Part shown: piece after piece, positions 17,853 to 27,537 of the stretch
Position numbering within the stretch: the stretch's first letter is position 1
Layout of the letters: the number at the start of each line of letters is the position of its first letter
Source of the DNA: Tateyamaria omphalii
Lineage (GTDB): Bacteria > Pseudomonadota > Alphaproteobacteria > Rhodobacterales > Rhodobacteraceae
NCBI RefSeq assembly: GCF_019802125.1
Contig: NZ_JAHVHT010000001.1
Span: forward strand, 1 to 64,000
Direction of reading: 5' to 3'
DNA: 64,000 nucleotides
Program-made: the position numbers and the translations under genes
Notes under the pieces: model-generated
The model's input: the letters and a program-made list of their open reading frames with translations, nothing else
Database searches by the model: none
What the model was told of the DNA's origin: nothing

Positions 17853-18151
17853 CGGATTTCTCCAAAAACAGGTGCGCCTTGGTGGACGCGGATCTTGAAA
17901 TTCATGTGCCGCTGAAAGCATTGCGGCGTGGACTATACGGATGCGTTTACCAGAAGTGAGGAGGGCCGATCAGTCCGGTATTCCTTACTCTTACCGGGCG
18001 TGGGCGTGCCGCTAGCTGCATGGGCTTGATCCGGTGCCGCGTGCCGTCTATACGCGCCCAGTGGCGCAGTGCGCCGCGAGAATCAAAACCAAGAAACGCC
18101 GTGGTTGTCCCGTTCACGCTTCGTGGGGCACATCCGGCAAGGAGAAGCGAT

Positions 18152-18622
18152 ATGAAACTGAACGAACTGCGCGACAATCCCGGCGCAACCAAGAAACGCA
18201 CGCGCGTTGGCCGCGGTCCCGGCTCTGGCAAGGGCAAGATGGGTGGCCGTGGTATCAAGGGTCAGAAATCCCGTTCGGGTGTGGCCATCAATGGCTACGA
18301 AGGCGGCCAGATGCCGCTGTACCAACGTCTGCCCAAGCGTGGCTTCAACAAGCCGAACCGCAAGGCATTTGCCGTTGTGAACCTGGGCCTGATCCAGAAA
18401 TTCATCGACGCGGGCAAGATCGACGCCAAGAAAGCCATCGACGAGGACGCGCTGATCGCCTCGGGCCTCGTGCGCCGCAAACTGGACGGTGTCCGCATTC
18501 TGGCCAAGGGTGAGATCACCACGAAAGTTGAACTTTCGGTGACCGGTGCATCGAAATCCGCTGTCGAAGCCGTTGAAAAAGCGGGTGGGTCGCTGACGAC
18601 CACTGCGGCGGCCGCTGAGTAA
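18152..18622 (+). CDS. rplO: 50S ribosomal protein L15
   Basis: 156 residues from ATG 18152, with AAGGAGAAG upstream. [41 protein letters not shown] is the L15 glycine/arginine-rich N-terminus. L15 is a late 50S assembly protein. It resumes the spc order after the insertion and precedes secY. Confidence 0.97.
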   Translation: MKLNELRDNPGATKKRTRVGRGPGSGKGKMGGRGIKGQKSRSGVAINGYEGGQMPLYQRLPKRGFNKPNRKAFAVVNLGLIQKFIDAGKIDAKKAIDEDALIASGLVRRKLDGVRILAKGEITTKVELSVTGASKSAVEAVEKAGGSLTTTAAAAE

Positions 18623-18638
18623 GCCAGTTTGACGCCTT

Positions 18639-18662
18639 GTGAGCCGCAAATTTGCGGCTTAC
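18639..18662. repeat. 12-bp palindrome after rplO
   Basis: GTGAGCCGCAAA and TTTGCGGCTTAC form an almost perfect self-complementary sequence without a loop. Its role is unknown. Confidence 0.5.
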
Positions 18663-18681
18663 ATAGTCTCTAGTCTTTCCT

Positions 18682-18718
18682 ACGCCGCCCGCCGGGAAAC
18701 CGTGCAGGGCGGCGTTTC
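18682..18718 (+). terminator. Terminator-like hairpin before secY
   Basis: ACGCCGCCC and GGGCGGCGT form a nine-base stem followed by TTCGCC. The weak T-run and its place 22 bases before secY suggest an attenuator or a partial terminator that lowers secY expression relative to ribosomal genes. Confidence 0.5.
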
Positions 18719-18739
18719 GCCATAAAGGAACACACCCGC

Positions 18740-20104
18740 ATGGTATCTGCCGTCGAGAATATGGCCGCCAACACGAGCTGGAGCGCTCTGGGCAAGGCCA
18801 CCGACCTGCGCAACCGCATCCTGTTTACCCTCGGTCTGCTGATCGTCTATCGCCTTGGCACCTTCATCCCGGTGCCCGGCATTGATGGCGCCGCCCTGCG
18901 GGAGTTCATGGAGAGCGCCGGTCAGGGGATCGGTGGCATGGTCAGCATGTTCACGGGTGGCGCGCTGGGTCGGATGGGCATCTTTGCCCTGGGCATCATG
19001 CCCTATATCTCGGCCTCGATCATCGTGCAGCTTCTGACATCGATGGTGCCCAAGCTCGAACAGCTCAAGAAAGAGGGCGAGCAGGGGCGCAAGAAGATCA
19101 ACCAGTATACCCGCTACGGCACCGTGGCGCTGGCGACCTTGCAGGCCTATGGCCTTGCCGTGTCGCTGGAATCCGGCGATCTGGTGACCGATCCGGGCAT
19201 GTTCTTCCGCATTTCATGCCTCATCACACTGGTCGGTGGCACAATGTTCCTGATGTGGCTGGGTGAGCAGATCACCGCACGCGGCATCGGCAACGGCATC
19301 TCGCTGATTATCTTCGTGGGCATCATTGCCGAGGTGCCTGCGGCACTGGCGCAGTTCTTTGCCTCTGGCCGTTCGGGCGCGCTGAGCCCTGCGATCATCG
19401 TGGGTGTGATCCTGATGGTCATCGTCACCATCACCTTTGTCGTGTTCATGGAGCGCGCGCTGCGCAAGATCCACATCCAGTATCCGCGCCGTCAGGTGGG
19501 GATGAAAGTCTATGACGGTGGCAAGTCCGACCTGCCCGTCAAGGTGAACCCCGCTGGCGTGATCCCCGCGATCTTTGCCTCGTCGCTCTTGTTGCTGCCG
19601 GTCACGATCTCGACCTTCTCGGGCGGTTCGACCAACCCGATCATGTCGTGGCTCTTGGCCAACTTCGGTCCGGGCCAGCCGCTGTACCTGCTGTTCTTTG
19701 CGGCGATGATCGTGTTCTTTGCCTACTTCTACACCTTCAACGTCAGCTTCAAACCGGATGACGTGGCCGAGAACCTGAAGAACCAGAACGGCTTTGTTCC
19801 CGGCATCCGCCCGGGCAAGCGCACCGCCGAGTATCTGGAATACGTGGTCAACCGCGTTTTGGTCTTGGGCTCTGCCTATCTGGCGCTGGTCTGTCTGCTG
19901 CCGGAAATCCTGCGCGGTGAGTTCGCCATACCGTTCTACTTCGGCGGCACATCCGTGCTGATCGTGGTGTCGGTGACCATGGACACGATCCAACAGGTTC
20001 AAAGCCATCTGCTGGCGCACCAGTACGAAGGTCTGATTGAGAAATCGCAACTGCGCGGTAAGGGCAACAAGACCCGCCGCAAACGGAGCCCTGTGCGCCG
20101 ATAA
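18740..20104 (+). CDS. secY: Preprotein translocase subunit SecY
   Basis: 454 residues with ten membrane helices. It forms the protein-conducting channel of the inner membrane with SecE and SecG. ATDLRNRILFTLGLLIVYRLGTFIPVPGID is the SecY start; GIMPYISASIIVQLLT is the plug/TM2 region, and YPRRQVG lies in the ribosome-binding loop region. It lies between rplO and adk as in other spc operons. ATG 18740 has AAGGAACAC upstream. Confidence 0.98.
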   Translation: MVSAVENMAANTSWSALGKATDLRNRILFTLGLLIVYRLGTFIPVPGIDGAALREFMESAGQGIGGMVSMFTGGALGRMGIFALGIMPYISASIIVQLLTSMVPKLEQLKKEGEQGRKKINQYTRYGTVALATLQAYGLAVSLESGDLVTDPGMFFRISCLITLVGGTMFLMWLGEQITARGIGNGISLIIFVGIIAEVPAALAQFFASGRSGALSPAIIVGVILMVIVTITFVVFMERALRKIHIQYPRRQVGMKVYDGGKSDLPVKVNPAGVIPAIFASSLLLLPVTISTFSGGSTNPIMSWLLANFGPGQPLYLLFFAAMIVFFAYFYTFNVSFKPDDVAENLKNQNGFVPGIRPGKRTAEYLEYVVNRVLVLGSAYLALVCLLPEILRGEFAIPFYFGGTSVLIVVSVTMDTIQQVQSHLLAHQYEGLIEKSQLRGKGNKTRRKRSPVRR

Positions 20105-20128
20105 GTCGGCACAGGGAGGGGACAGCTG

Positions 20129-20704
20129 ATGAATATTATTCTCTTGGGCCCGCCCGGCGCGGGCAAGGGAACGCAGGCGCGTTTTCTGGTGGAAGAGCGC
20201 GGCATGGTGCAGTTGAGCACTGGTGACATGCTGCGGGCGGCCAAATCGTCGGGCTCCGAGATGGGCCGGATCGTGGCTGATGTCATGGACCGTGGTGGGC
20301 TTGTCACGGACGAGATCGTCATCGGCCTGATCCGCGAGCAGCTTGAGACGGTCAAGGCCAACGGCTTCATCTTTGATGGCTTCCCGCGCACGCTGGCGCA
20401 GGCCGATGCGCTGGGTGATCTGCTGGCCGAGAAGGGCGAGAGCCTGGATGCGGTGATCGAACTTGAAGTCAACGACGAGGTGCTTGTCGAGCGTATCGTC
20501 GGACGGGCCGCAGAGGCCGCTGCCGCAGGACAACCTGTGCGCGCGGACGACAATGCCGAGTCCATGAAAGTGCGCCTGATGGAGTACTACAAAAAGACAT
20601 CGCCGCTGATCGGCTACTACTATGCCAAGGGTCAGCTAACGAAGGTCGATGGGCTAGGCGAGATCGCGGACGTGAAGGCGGCGATCGCTGCAAAACTGGG
20701 CTAG
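20129..20704 (+). CDS. adk: Adenylate kinase
   Basis: 191 residues. It interconverts ATP + AMP and 2 ADP. The P-loop [11 protein letters not shown] is at residues 7-17, the AMP-binding segment STGDMLR near 30 and FDGFPRT near 83. The LID region is short ([11 protein letters not shown]...) with no zinc cysteines, the short-LID type. It follows secY by 25 bases and very likely shares its transcript. Confidence 0.97.
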   Translation: MNIILLGPPGAGKGTQARFLVEERGMVQLSTGDMLRAAKSSGSEMGRIVADVMDRGGLVTDEIVIGLIREQLETVKANGFIFDGFPRTLAQADALGDLLAEKGESLDAVIELEVNDEVLVERIVGRAAEAAAAGQPVRADDNAESMKVRLMEYYKKTSPLIGYYYAKGQLTKVDGLGEIADVKAAIAAKLG

Positions 20705-20705
20705 C

Positions 20706-21485
20706 GTGATGCTCAGCGTCACACCTGTTGGGCCGGCGCATGCGCCGGCCTTTGCGTTTCTGCCAGGTATTGCCATGTCGGGCTCCAGCTTTGCGCCCGT
20801 CGCTGCGCATCTGCCTGACATCCCATCCGTGTTGGTCGATCTGCCCGGTCACGGTGGTAGCCGTGACATTCCGTGGTCCAGCATAGCCGACACCGCGAGC
20901 TCTGTGCTCGCCACACTGCCAGAGACGGTGACGACGCTCGCCGGTGTGTCCCTTGGGGCCTATGTCGGGTTGACCATGCTGGCGCTTGCACCAGACCGCT
21001 TTCAACATGCGCTGCTGAGTGGTCTGCATCCCGGCGATATGCCCAATCCGCGCCTGATGCGGGTGATGAGCTACGCCATGGCCCCGCTGGTCCCCAGACC
21101 TTTCTTCGCCGCGCGCAATGCCCGCGCGATGGGGCTGCAGCCCGAGGACATCGACACCTATGTGGCCGGTGCGCGCCAAACCCGCCCATTGGCCTTTGCC
21201 CACGCGACGTGCGACGTTGTCGACTTCTCGCTTCCCGAAGGTTTGGAGCGCGTCTCGACCCGTGTGTTGATTGCGGCGGGGACCAAGGAACACGGCACCA
21301 TTCTGGAGGGTCAGTCCAAGATCTGTGCGGCTCTGCCAAATGCCCGGGCCTGTCGTGCGTCCGGCTTGGGTCATGCCTGGCCTGCACAGGATACAGCCAG
21401 ATTTGCAGCGCTTTTGCACGCACATGTTGAGGGACGCGACTGGCCTGCGGGTGTTGAACCCGTCTCTTTTGCAGCGTCTGCGTGA
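20706..21485 (+). CDS. Alpha/beta-hydrolase fold protein
   Basis: 259 residues. It starts at GTG 20706 or ATG 20709, directly after adk. FLPGIAMSGSSFAPV is the oxyanion-hole region, GVSLGAY (near residue 80) the nucleophile elbow with Ser, and GLGHAWP near the C-terminus provides the His. VLIAAGTKEHG precedes the likely acid. Substrates of such enzymes (esters, lactones) cannot be told from sequence. It is an extra gene between adk and rpsM, probably co-transcribed with adk. Confidence 0.85.
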   Translation: MMLSVTPVGPAHAPAFAFLPGIAMSGSSFAPVAAHLPDIPSVLVDLPGHGGSRDIPWSSIADTASSVLATLPETVTTLAGVSLGAYVGLTMLALAPDRFQHALLSGLHPGDMPNPRLMRVMSYAMAPLVPRPFFAARNARAMGLQPEDIDTYVAGARQTRPLAFAHATCDVVDFSLPEGLERVSTRVLIAAGTKEHGTILEGQSKICAALPNARACRASGLGHAWPAQDTARFAALLHAHVEGRDWPAGVEPVSFAASA

Positions 21486-21492
21486 ACGAGAC

Positions 21493-21521
21493 TTGACGAC
21501 CTCTTAATCAAGGCCTATCTC
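21493..21521 (+). promoter_or_regulatory. Candidate promoter for rpsM-rpsK-rpoA
   Basis: TTGACG (21493-21498) and TATCTC (21516-21521) are spaced by 17 bases. It begins just after the hydrolase stop codon, about 145 bases before rpsM. Confidence 0.5.
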
Positions 21522-21665
21522 ACGCCATCTCTAACGAGAATCAAAGACCGGAACGCGTCCGGTCGGATCACCTGATCAGCGGCAGGCCCGGGGGCAAAAT
21601 CCTTGGGCCTTATGTTGTGAAAAAAGGGCCTGGAATGACGGGCTCGCAACGAAAGGAAAGCCTCA

Positions 21666-22034
21666 GTGGCACGTATTGCAGGGGTCAACATCCCCACCGC
21701 CAAACGTGTTCCGATCGCCCTGACCTATATCACGGGTATCGGCAACACCTCCGCTCAGAAAATCTGCGAAGCTGTCGGCATCGACCTGACACGCCGCGTA
21801 AACGAACTGAGCGATGCAGAAGTTCTGAAAATCCGCGAGCACATCGACGAGAACTACACCGTCGAGGGTGACCTGCGTCGTGACACGCAGATGAACATCA
21901 AGCGCTTGATGGACCTGGGCTGCTACCGTGGCCTGCGCCACCGTCGCAACCTGCCTGTCCGCGGTCAGCGCACAAGCACCAACGCTCGCACCCGCAAAGG
22001 CCCCGCAAAGGCCATTGCCGGCAAGAAGAAATAA
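21666..22034 (+). CDS. rpsM: 30S ribosomal protein S13
   Basis: 122 residues from GTG 21666, with GAAAGGAAAG upstream; no ATG fits. [25 protein letters not shown] and [25 protein letters not shown] are S13. It contacts the P-site tRNA and L5 in the intersubunit bridge. It starts the alpha operon. Confidence 0.98.
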   Translation: MARIAGVNIPTAKRVPIALTYITGIGNTSAQKICEAVGIDLTRRVNELSDAEVLKIREHIDENYTVEGDLRRDTQMNIKRLMDLGCYRGLRHRRNLPVRGQRTSTNARTRKGPAKAIAGKKK

Positions 22035-22046
22035 GGAGGCGCATCC

Positions 22047-22439
22047 ATGGCACGTGACACACGGCGCGGCGGTAAGCGCAAGGTCTCCAAGAATATCGCG
22101 GCGGGCGTTGCCCACGTGAATTCCTCGTTCAACAACACCAAGATCCTGATCTCGGACGTGCAGGGCAACGCCATTTCGTGGTCGTCGGCTGGCACCATGG
22201 GCTTCAAAGGCTCGCGGAAATCCACGCCTTACGCCGCCCAGATGGCTGCCGAAGACGCGGGCCGCAAGGCGCAGGAACACGGTGTGAAGACGCTGGAAGT
22301 CGAAGTGCAGGGCCCCGGGTCCGGCCGTGAAAGCGCACTGCGCGCACTGGCTGCCGTTGGCTTCAACATCACGTCGATCCGCGACGTGACGCCGATTGCC
22401 CACAATGGCTGCCGTCCGCCCAAGCGCCGCCGCGTCTAA
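22047..22439 (+). CDS. rpsK: 30S ribosomal protein S11
   Basis: 130 residues. [30 protein letters not shown] and the C-terminal [11 protein letters not shown] are S11 hallmarks. It lies on the 30S platform. A strong hairpin separates it from rpoA. Confidence 0.98.
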   Translation: MARDTRRGGKRKVSKNIAAGVAHVNSSFNNTKILISDVQGNAISWSSAGTMGFKGSRKSTPYAAQMAAEDAGRKAQEHGVKTLEVEVQGPGSGRESALRALAAVGFNITSIRDVTPIAHNGCRPPKRRRV

Positions 22440-22456
22440 GCGACAACTGAACACTC

Positions 22457-22495
22457 TTTGGGGCCTGCGTTTCGCACGGCCCCAAACCGCTTTTT
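22457..22495 (+). terminator. Terminator-like hairpin between rpsK and rpoA
   Basis: TTTGGGGCC and GGCCCCAAA pair around TGCGTTTCGCAC, followed by CCGCTTTTT. It fits a partial terminator or attenuator lowering rpoA transcription relative to rpsM/rpsK. Confidence 0.6.
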
Positions 22496-22552
22496 GAAAC
22501 CTCGGGAGTTTGCGCGTTTGGACATGGCACGCAGACAGGAATGGAGGGACGC

Positions 22553-23569
22553 ATGATCCACAAGAACTGGGCCGAACTGATCAAGCCGCAGCAGCTTGAC
22601 GTCAAGCCGGGCAACGAACCCGCGCGCCAGGCCACCGTTGTTGCCGAACCGCTGGAGCGCGGCTTTGGCCTGACCATGGGCAACGCGCTGCGCCGCGTGC
22701 TGATGTCGTCGCTGCAAGGTGCCGCCATCACATCCGTGCAGATCGACAACGTGCTGCATGAGTTTTCCAGCGTGGCCGGTGTGCGCGAAGACGTCACCGA
22801 CATCATCCTGAACCTCAAGCAGGTCAGCCTGCGCATGGAAGTCGAAGGGCCCAAGCGCCTGTCGATCTCTGCCAAGGGTCCGGGCGTTGTGACCGCTGGT
22901 GATATTTCGGAAAGCGCCGGGATCGAGATCCTGAACCGCGATCTGGTCATCTGCCACCTCGACGACGGTGCAGACGTTTACATGGAACTGACGGTCAACA
23001 CCGGCAAGGGCTATGTGTCGGCTGACAAGAACAAGCCGGAAGATGCACCTATCGGCCTGATCCCGATCGACGCGATCTATTCGCCCGTCAAGAAGGTCAG
23101 CTATGACGTGCAGCCCACCCGCGAGGGCCAGGTTCTGGACTATGACAAGCTGACCATGAAGGTCGAAACAGATGGCTCCATCAGCCCTGACGACGCCGTG
23201 GCCTTTGCCGCGCGTATCCTGCAGGACCAGCTGGGCATCTTCGTCAACTTCGACGAGCCGGAAAGCGCCTCGCGTCAGGACGACGACGATGGTCTCGAGT
23301 TCAACCCGCTTCTGCTGAAGAAAGTTGACGAGCTGGAGCTGTCGGTGCGTTCGGCAAACTGTCTGAAGAACGACAATATTGTCTACATTGGCGATCTGAT
23401 CCAGAAAACCGAAGCAGAGATGCTGCGCACGCCGAACTTCGGCCGCAAGTCGCTGAACGAGATCAAGGAAGTGCTGTCGGGCATGGGTCTGCACCTTGGC
23501 ATGGATGTCGAGGACTGGCCGCCGGACAACATCGAAGATCTGGCGAAGAAGTTCGAAGACAATTTTTAA
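22553..23569 (+). CDS. rpoA: RNA polymerase alpha subunit
   Basis: 338 residues from ATG 22553, chosen because GGAGGGA lies right before it. The N-terminal domain has [28 protein letters not shown] for assembly; the C-terminal domain ends with [18 protein letters not shown] and [14 protein letters not shown], which bind UP elements and activators. It is in its usual place after rpsK. Confidence 0.98.
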   Translation: MIHKNWAELIKPQQLDVKPGNEPARQATVVAEPLERGFGLTMGNALRRVLMSSLQGAAITSVQIDNVLHEFSSVAGVREDVTDIILNLKQVSLRMEVEGPKRLSISAKGPGVVTAGDISESAGIEILNRDLVICHLDDGADVYMELTVNTGKGYVSADKNKPEDAPIGLIPIDAIYSPVKKVSYDVQPTREGQVLDYDKLTMKVETDGSISPDDAVAFAARILQDQLGIFVNFDEPESASRQDDDDGLEFNPLLLKKVDELELSVRSANCLKNDNIVYIGDLIQKTEAEMLRTPNFGRKSLNEIKEVLSGMGLHLGMDVEDWPPDNIEDLAKKFEDNF

Positions 23570-23570
23570 T

Positions 23571-23598
23571 GGTGCGGCGGGGTGAAACCCCGCCCTAC
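23571..23598 (+). repeat. Dispersed palindromic repeat, copy 5
   Basis: GGTGCGGCGGGGTGAAACC, then CCGCCCTACC, starting two bases after the rpoA stop, in the rpoA-rplQ gap. Confidence 0.75.
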
Positions 23599-23761
23599 CT
23601 ACCCCGGGCAAGGATGCCCTCTCATTGCCCGCCTTTGGGCGGACAATTTCCGGGTTACGCGCTTTCGTGCCGAAAACGCTGACCCCAAGGAGAGCCGGTG
23701 ACACGCATCGCCGGCCAGACAAAGCAAAACAGCCCGTAGAGGGCAAAAAGGAGAAAAGAAA

Positions 23762-24181
23762 ATGCGTCACGCACGTGGTTACCGCCGCCTGAACCGGACA
23801 CATGAGCACCGCAAGGCTCTGTTCGCCAACATGGCTGGCTCGCTCATCGAACATGAGCAAATCAAGACAACCCTGCCCAAGGCCAAGGAACTGCGCCCGA
23901 TCATCGAAAAGATGATCACGCTGGCCAAGCGCGGCGACCTGCACGCCCGCCGTCAGGCAGCCGCCAAGCTGAAAGAAGACCAGTATGTCGCCAAGCTGTT
24001 CGACGTTCTGGGCCCGCGCTACAAGGACCGCCAGGGCGGCTACGTCCGCGTTCTTAAGGCTGGCTTCCGCTATGGTGACATGGCGCCCATGGCCATCATC
24101 GAATTCGTGGACCGCGACCGCGACGCCAAAGGTGCCGCAGACAAGGCCCGCGTCGCTGCCGAGGACGCGGCAGAAGAATAA
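23762..24181 (+). CDS. rplQ: 50S ribosomal protein L17
   Basis: 139 residues. [24 protein letters not shown] is the L17 start, followed by [18 protein letters not shown] sequence and [22 protein letters not shown]17 surrounds the exit tunnel. ATG 23762 has AAGGAGAAAAG upstream. It ends the ribosomal super-locus. Confidence 0.98.
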   Translation: MRHARGYRRLNRTHEHRKALFANMAGSLIEHEQIKTTLPKAKELRPIIEKMITLAKRGDLHARRQAAAKLKEDQYVAKLFDVLGPRYKDRQGGYVRVLKAGFRYGDMAPMAIIEFVDRDRDAKGAADKARVAAEDAAEE

Positions 24182-24203
24182 GCGCTTCAACAGCGCCGAA
24201 GTG

Positions 24204-24236
24204 AAACGCCGCCCCGATCAAGGGCGGCGTTTTTCG
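24204..24236 (+). terminator. Intrinsic terminator after rplQ
   Basis: AAACGCCGCCC and GGGCGGCGTTT form an 11-bp stem followed by TTTTCGTTTC. It closes the alpha operon and faces the minus-strand gene end at 24239. Confidence 0.8.
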
Positions 24237-24238
24237 TT

Positions 24239-24694
24239 TCAGGCGGCTTCGATCTCTGCCTTCACGATCTTTTCGATCTCGTTGACCGGGTGGTTGGTCA
24301 GCGTTTTCGGAATTTCGGCGACGACCTTGTCAGCCACAACCTTGTGCATCTCATCGCGCACGATGCCCAGCACCTGCGGCGACGCGACCAGTACCAGCTT
24401 TTCAAACGCACCCTTGTGGGCATCCTCGTAAAGCATGTCGGCCAACTCCTTGGCAAACCGCTCCTTGGCCAGCTCGTGCCAATCCGTATCGTCCATGGCC
24501 GATTTGTGGCCCGGCCCGCCATCGTGCATGCGCCCGGGTCGGTTGGCGGATTGTTCAATGTCTGACGGGTTCTCCTGCTCTTCAACATCCGTCACTTCGA
24601 AATTCGGGTCCTGCTGGTCCGTCAGGTTGCGCAGAAACAGCACCTTTTCGCTGTCTGCCACCACAACCCATGTGCCTTGGTCGAGCTTTGCCAT
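24239..24694 (-). CDS. Host-attachment family protein
   Basis: 151 residues from the ATG at 24694, preceded by GGAAAGGAGG. It starts GTWVVVADSEKVLFLRN and continues to KERFAKELADMLYEDAHKGAFEKLVLVASPQVLGIVRDEMHKVV with IPKTLTNHPVNEIEKIV. This is the pattern of proteins annotated as required for attachment to host cells (Agrobacterium Host_attach family). It resembles an archaeal-release-factor-like fold by secondary structure; biochemical function is unknown. It is divergent from the Do-type protease gene. Confidence 0.82.
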   Translation of the reverse strand: MAKLDQGTWVVVADSEKVLFLRNLTDQQDPNFEVTDVEEQENPSDIEQSANRPGRMHDGGPGHKSAMDDTDWHELAKERFAKELADMLYEDAHKGAFEKLVLVASPQVLGIVRDEMHKVVADKVVAEIPKTLTNHPVNEIEKIVKAEIEAA

Positions 24695-24807
24695 CGTCGG
24701 CCTCCTTTCCTGTTGACTGACCAACGCGACTGAACGTGCCGCCGTTCCGACGCATCTGTTGCATTTGCGTCGGGCAGCACGCATATCCGTGCCACATGAG
24801 GATGCCG

Positions 24808-26187
24808 ATGAAGACCCTGATCCTGTCCCTGGTCCTTGCTGTTGCCGCCCTTGGCGCACAGGCCGAGACCCGCGTGCCACAAAACCAGTCCGAAATCACG
24901 CTCAGCTTCGCGCCGCTCGTGCGCGAGACGGCCCCGGCTGTCGTGAACATTTACGTTCGTTTCGTCACGCAAGCCCGCGCGCGGACGCCGTTCATGGACG
25001 ACCCGTTCTTTGAACGCCTGTTTGAAGGGTTCGGCCAGCCGCAGCCCCGCGTGCAGAACTCGCTCGGCTCCGGTGTCATCCTCAGCGAGGACGGCATCGT
25101 TGTGTCCAACTACCACGTGGTTGGGCAGGCGACGGACATCCGGATCGTCCTGAACGACGGGCGAGAGTATGACGCGCGGGTTTTGCTCGGCGATCAGGAC
25201 AGCGATCTCGCGATCCTCAAGATCGATGATGTCGGTGACCTGCCGTTCCTGTCCTTGCGTGACAGTGAGACGGTTGAGGTCGGGGAACTGACCCTTGCCA
25301 TCGGTAATCCCTTTGGCGTGGGACAGACCGTGTCGTCGGGCATCGTGTCGGGGCTCGCGCGGTCTGGTGGCTCCAACGGGCGTGGAGCGGGCTACTTCAT
25401 TCAGACTGATGCGCCGATCAACCCGGGCAACTCGGGCGGGGCGTTGGTGGACATGCGTGGGGACTTGTTGGGCATCAACACCCGCATTCTCAGCCGCTCG
25501 GGCGGGTCGAACGGGATTGGTTTTGCCATCCCTGCCGATCTGGTGGCGGCCTTTGTCAAACAGGCGCGCGACGGCAATGACCGTTTTGTGCGTCCCTGGG
25601 CCGGGGCGACCGGGCAGGCCGTGGACGCTGATCTGGCCGAGACCTTGGGCCGGGACCGTCCCGGCGGCATCATGTTGGCGGGTCTGCATCCGGCGAGCCC
25701 TTTGGCTGACGCCGGGTTCGAGGTGGGAGATGTTGTTCTTGCCGTTGATGGCGCGCCTGTAGGCAGCCCGGGCGAGATGCTGTTCCGCATGAGCGTCGCC
25801 AGTGATCAGGACAGCGCCACCATGACCCGGTTGAGGGGCGGGGAGGAGGAGGACCTGACCGTCGCCCTGATCCCACCGCCCGATGATCCACCACGTGACG
25901 AAACGGTACTGTCCGAAGACAGCAGCCTGCCGGGGCTGACACTTGCCCGCATCAACCCGGCGGTTCTGGCCGAACTGAACCTGCCCATCGCGGCCGAAGG
26001 GGTCGTCGTGCTGGACGAAGGGCAGATTGGCCGCCGCGTGGGCCTGCGGCGCGGCGACGTCTTGCAGCGCATCGACCGGCAAGATGTGGATACACCGGCG
26101 CAGGCGGCCGCAATCCTGTCCGAAGCCCGCCGCGGGACAACCGTGCGCGCCATTCGCGGCAACAGCCGCATCGTGCTGCGGTTCTGA
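24808..26187 (+). CDS. Do-type (DegP/HtrA-like) periplasmic serine protease
   Basis: 459 residues from ATG 24808, with GAGGA upstream. A signal peptide (KTLILSLVLAVAALGAQA) is followed by a trypsin-like domain with the triad His103 (SNYHVV), Asp133 (DSDLAILK) and Ser209 (NPGNSGGAL). Two PDZ domains follow, the second weaker. It would degrade or refold damaged periplasmic proteins. It is one of several possible Deg paralogues, so no symbol is given. rarA starts one base after its stop. Confidence 0.92.
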   Translation: MKTLILSLVLAVAALGAQAETRVPQNQSEITLSFAPLVRETAPAVVNIYVRFVTQARARTPFMDDPFFERLFEGFGQPQPRVQNSLGSGVILSEDGIVVSNYHVVGQATDIRIVLNDGREYDARVLLGDQDSDLAILKIDDVGDLPFLSLRDSETVEVGELTLAIGNPFGVGQTVSSGIVSGLARSGGSNGRGAGYFIQTDAPINPGNSGGALVDMRGDLLGINTRILSRSGGSNGIGFAIPADLVAAFVKQARDGNDRFVRPWAGATGQAVDADLAETLGRDRPGGIMLAGLHPASPLADAGFEVGDVVLAVDGAPVGSPGEMLFRMSVASDQDSATMTRLRGGEEEDLTVALIPPPDDPPRDETVLSEDSSLPGLTLARINPAVLAELNLPIAAEGVVVLDEGQIGRRVGLRRGDVLQRIDRQDVDTPAQAAAILSEARRGTTVRAIRGNSRIVLRF

Positions 26188-26188
26188 T

Positions 26189-27496
26189 GTGACGGACCTG
26201 TTCGGATCAGCGCCGCCCGTGCCCGATACCGGGCCGCGCCCTCTTGCGGACCGGCTGCGCCCGCAGAAGCTGTCGGACGTCATCGGGCAGGCCCAGGTGC
26301 TGGGACCCGAGGCGCCGCTGACCGTCATGCTGTCCTCCGGCGCGCTGTCGTCGCTGATCTTCTGGGGCCCGCCCGGCGTTGGGAAAACGACCATCGCCCG
26401 GCTGCTTGCGCATGAGACAGACCTGCATTTCGTCCAGATCTCGGCGATCTTCACAGGTGTCCCGGACCTCAAGAAAGTGTTCGAGGCGGCCAAGATCCGA
26501 CGTCAGAACGGGCAGGGGACGCTGCTGTTCGTGGACGAGATCCACCGCTTCAACAAGGCGCAGCAGGACGGGTTCCTGCCGCATATGGAGGACGGGACGA
26601 TCCTGCTGGTCGGCGCCACGACCGAGAACCCCAGCTTCGAGTTGAACGCCGCTGTGCTCAGCCGCGCGCAGGTGCTGGTGCTGGAGCGGCTGGATCTCAA
26701 GGACCTCGAATTGCTGGCCCAGCGGGCCGAACAGGAGTTGGACAAACCCCTGCCGCTCGATGGCCCCGCCCGCGAAGCACTGCTGGAAATGGCGGACGGC
26801 GACGGGCGTGCGCTGCTGAACCTGATCGAACAGGTCACCGCCTGGAAGGTTGAGGGCAAGCTGGATAGGGACGCACTCGCGACCCGCCTGATGCGACGCG
26901 CCGCGCAATACGACAAGTCGGGCGATGCGCATTACAACCTGATCTCGGCCCTGCACAAATCGGTGCGCGGGTCGGACCCCGACGCCTCGCTTTACTGGTT
27001 CGCGCGGATGCTGGAGGGCGGCGAAGACCCGCGCTTTCTCGCCCGCCGCATCACGCGCATGTCGGTCGAGGACATTGGCCTCGCCGATCCGCAGGCGCAG
27101 TCGGTGTGCTTGCAGGCGTGGGAAACCTATGAACGGCTTGGCTCGCCTGAAGGCGAACTGGCACTGGCACAGGCGCTTGTCTACCTCGCCCTCGCGCCCA
27201 AATCGAACGCGACTTATGTCGCCTACAAAGGCGCGCGCAGGGCGGCCAAACAAACCGGCTCGCACCTGCCGCCCAAGCACATCCTGAACGCGCCCACTTC
27301 GCTGATGAAGGATCAGGGGTACGGGAAGGACTACGCCTATGACCATGATGCGGAAGACGGGTTTTCGGGGGCCAACTACTTCCCCGACGGGATGGAGCGG
27401 CCCGACCTTTACCAACCGGTCGAGCGTGGGTTCGAGCGTGAGCTGAAAAAGCGGGTCGAGTATTTTGCGCGGCTCAGGTCCAAGCGGAACAGCTAG
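26189..27496 (+). CDS. rarA: Replication-associated recombination protein A (RarA/MgsA)
   Basis: 435 residues from GTG 26189, giving a TDLFGSAPPVPDTGPRPLADRLRP start. RPQKLSDVIGQ is the typical opening; Walker A GPPGVGKTT and Walker B LLFVDEIHRFN define a clamp-loader-like AAA+ ATPase, and GATTENPSFELN is the sensor 1 region. The C-terminal GARRAAKQTGSHLPPKHILNAP and DQGYGKDYAYDHDAEDGF are conserved tetramerisation parts. It acts at stalled forks. The start codon directly follows the protease stop, so the two are probably co-transcribed. Confidence 0.95.
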   Translation: MTDLFGSAPPVPDTGPRPLADRLRPQKLSDVIGQAQVLGPEAPLTVMLSSGALSSLIFWGPPGVGKTTIARLLAHETDLHFVQISAIFTGVPDLKKVFEAAKIRRQNGQGTLLFVDEIHRFNKAQQDGFLPHMEDGTILLVGATTENPSFELNAAVLSRAQVLVLERLDLKDLELLAQRAEQELDKPLPLDGPAREALLEMADGDGRALLNLIEQVTAWKVEGKLDRDALATRLMRRAAQYDKSGDAHYNLISALHKSVRGSDPDASLYWFARMLEGGEDPRFLARRITRMSVEDIGLADPQAQSVCLQAWETYERLGSPEGELALAQALVYLALAPKSNATYVAYKGARRAAKQTGSHLPPKHILNAPTSLMKDQGYGKDYAYDHDAEDGFSGANYFPDGMERPDLYQPVERGFERELKKRVEYFARLRSKRNS

Positions 27497-27537
27497 CGCG
27501 GCTTGACTCTTTGCAGCGGACCGACGACAGACCGGCC

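Noticed and set aside
27497-27537. Fluoride riboswitch before crcB
   Set aside because: The gap is only about 40 bases and lacks a recognisable crcB-motif fold.
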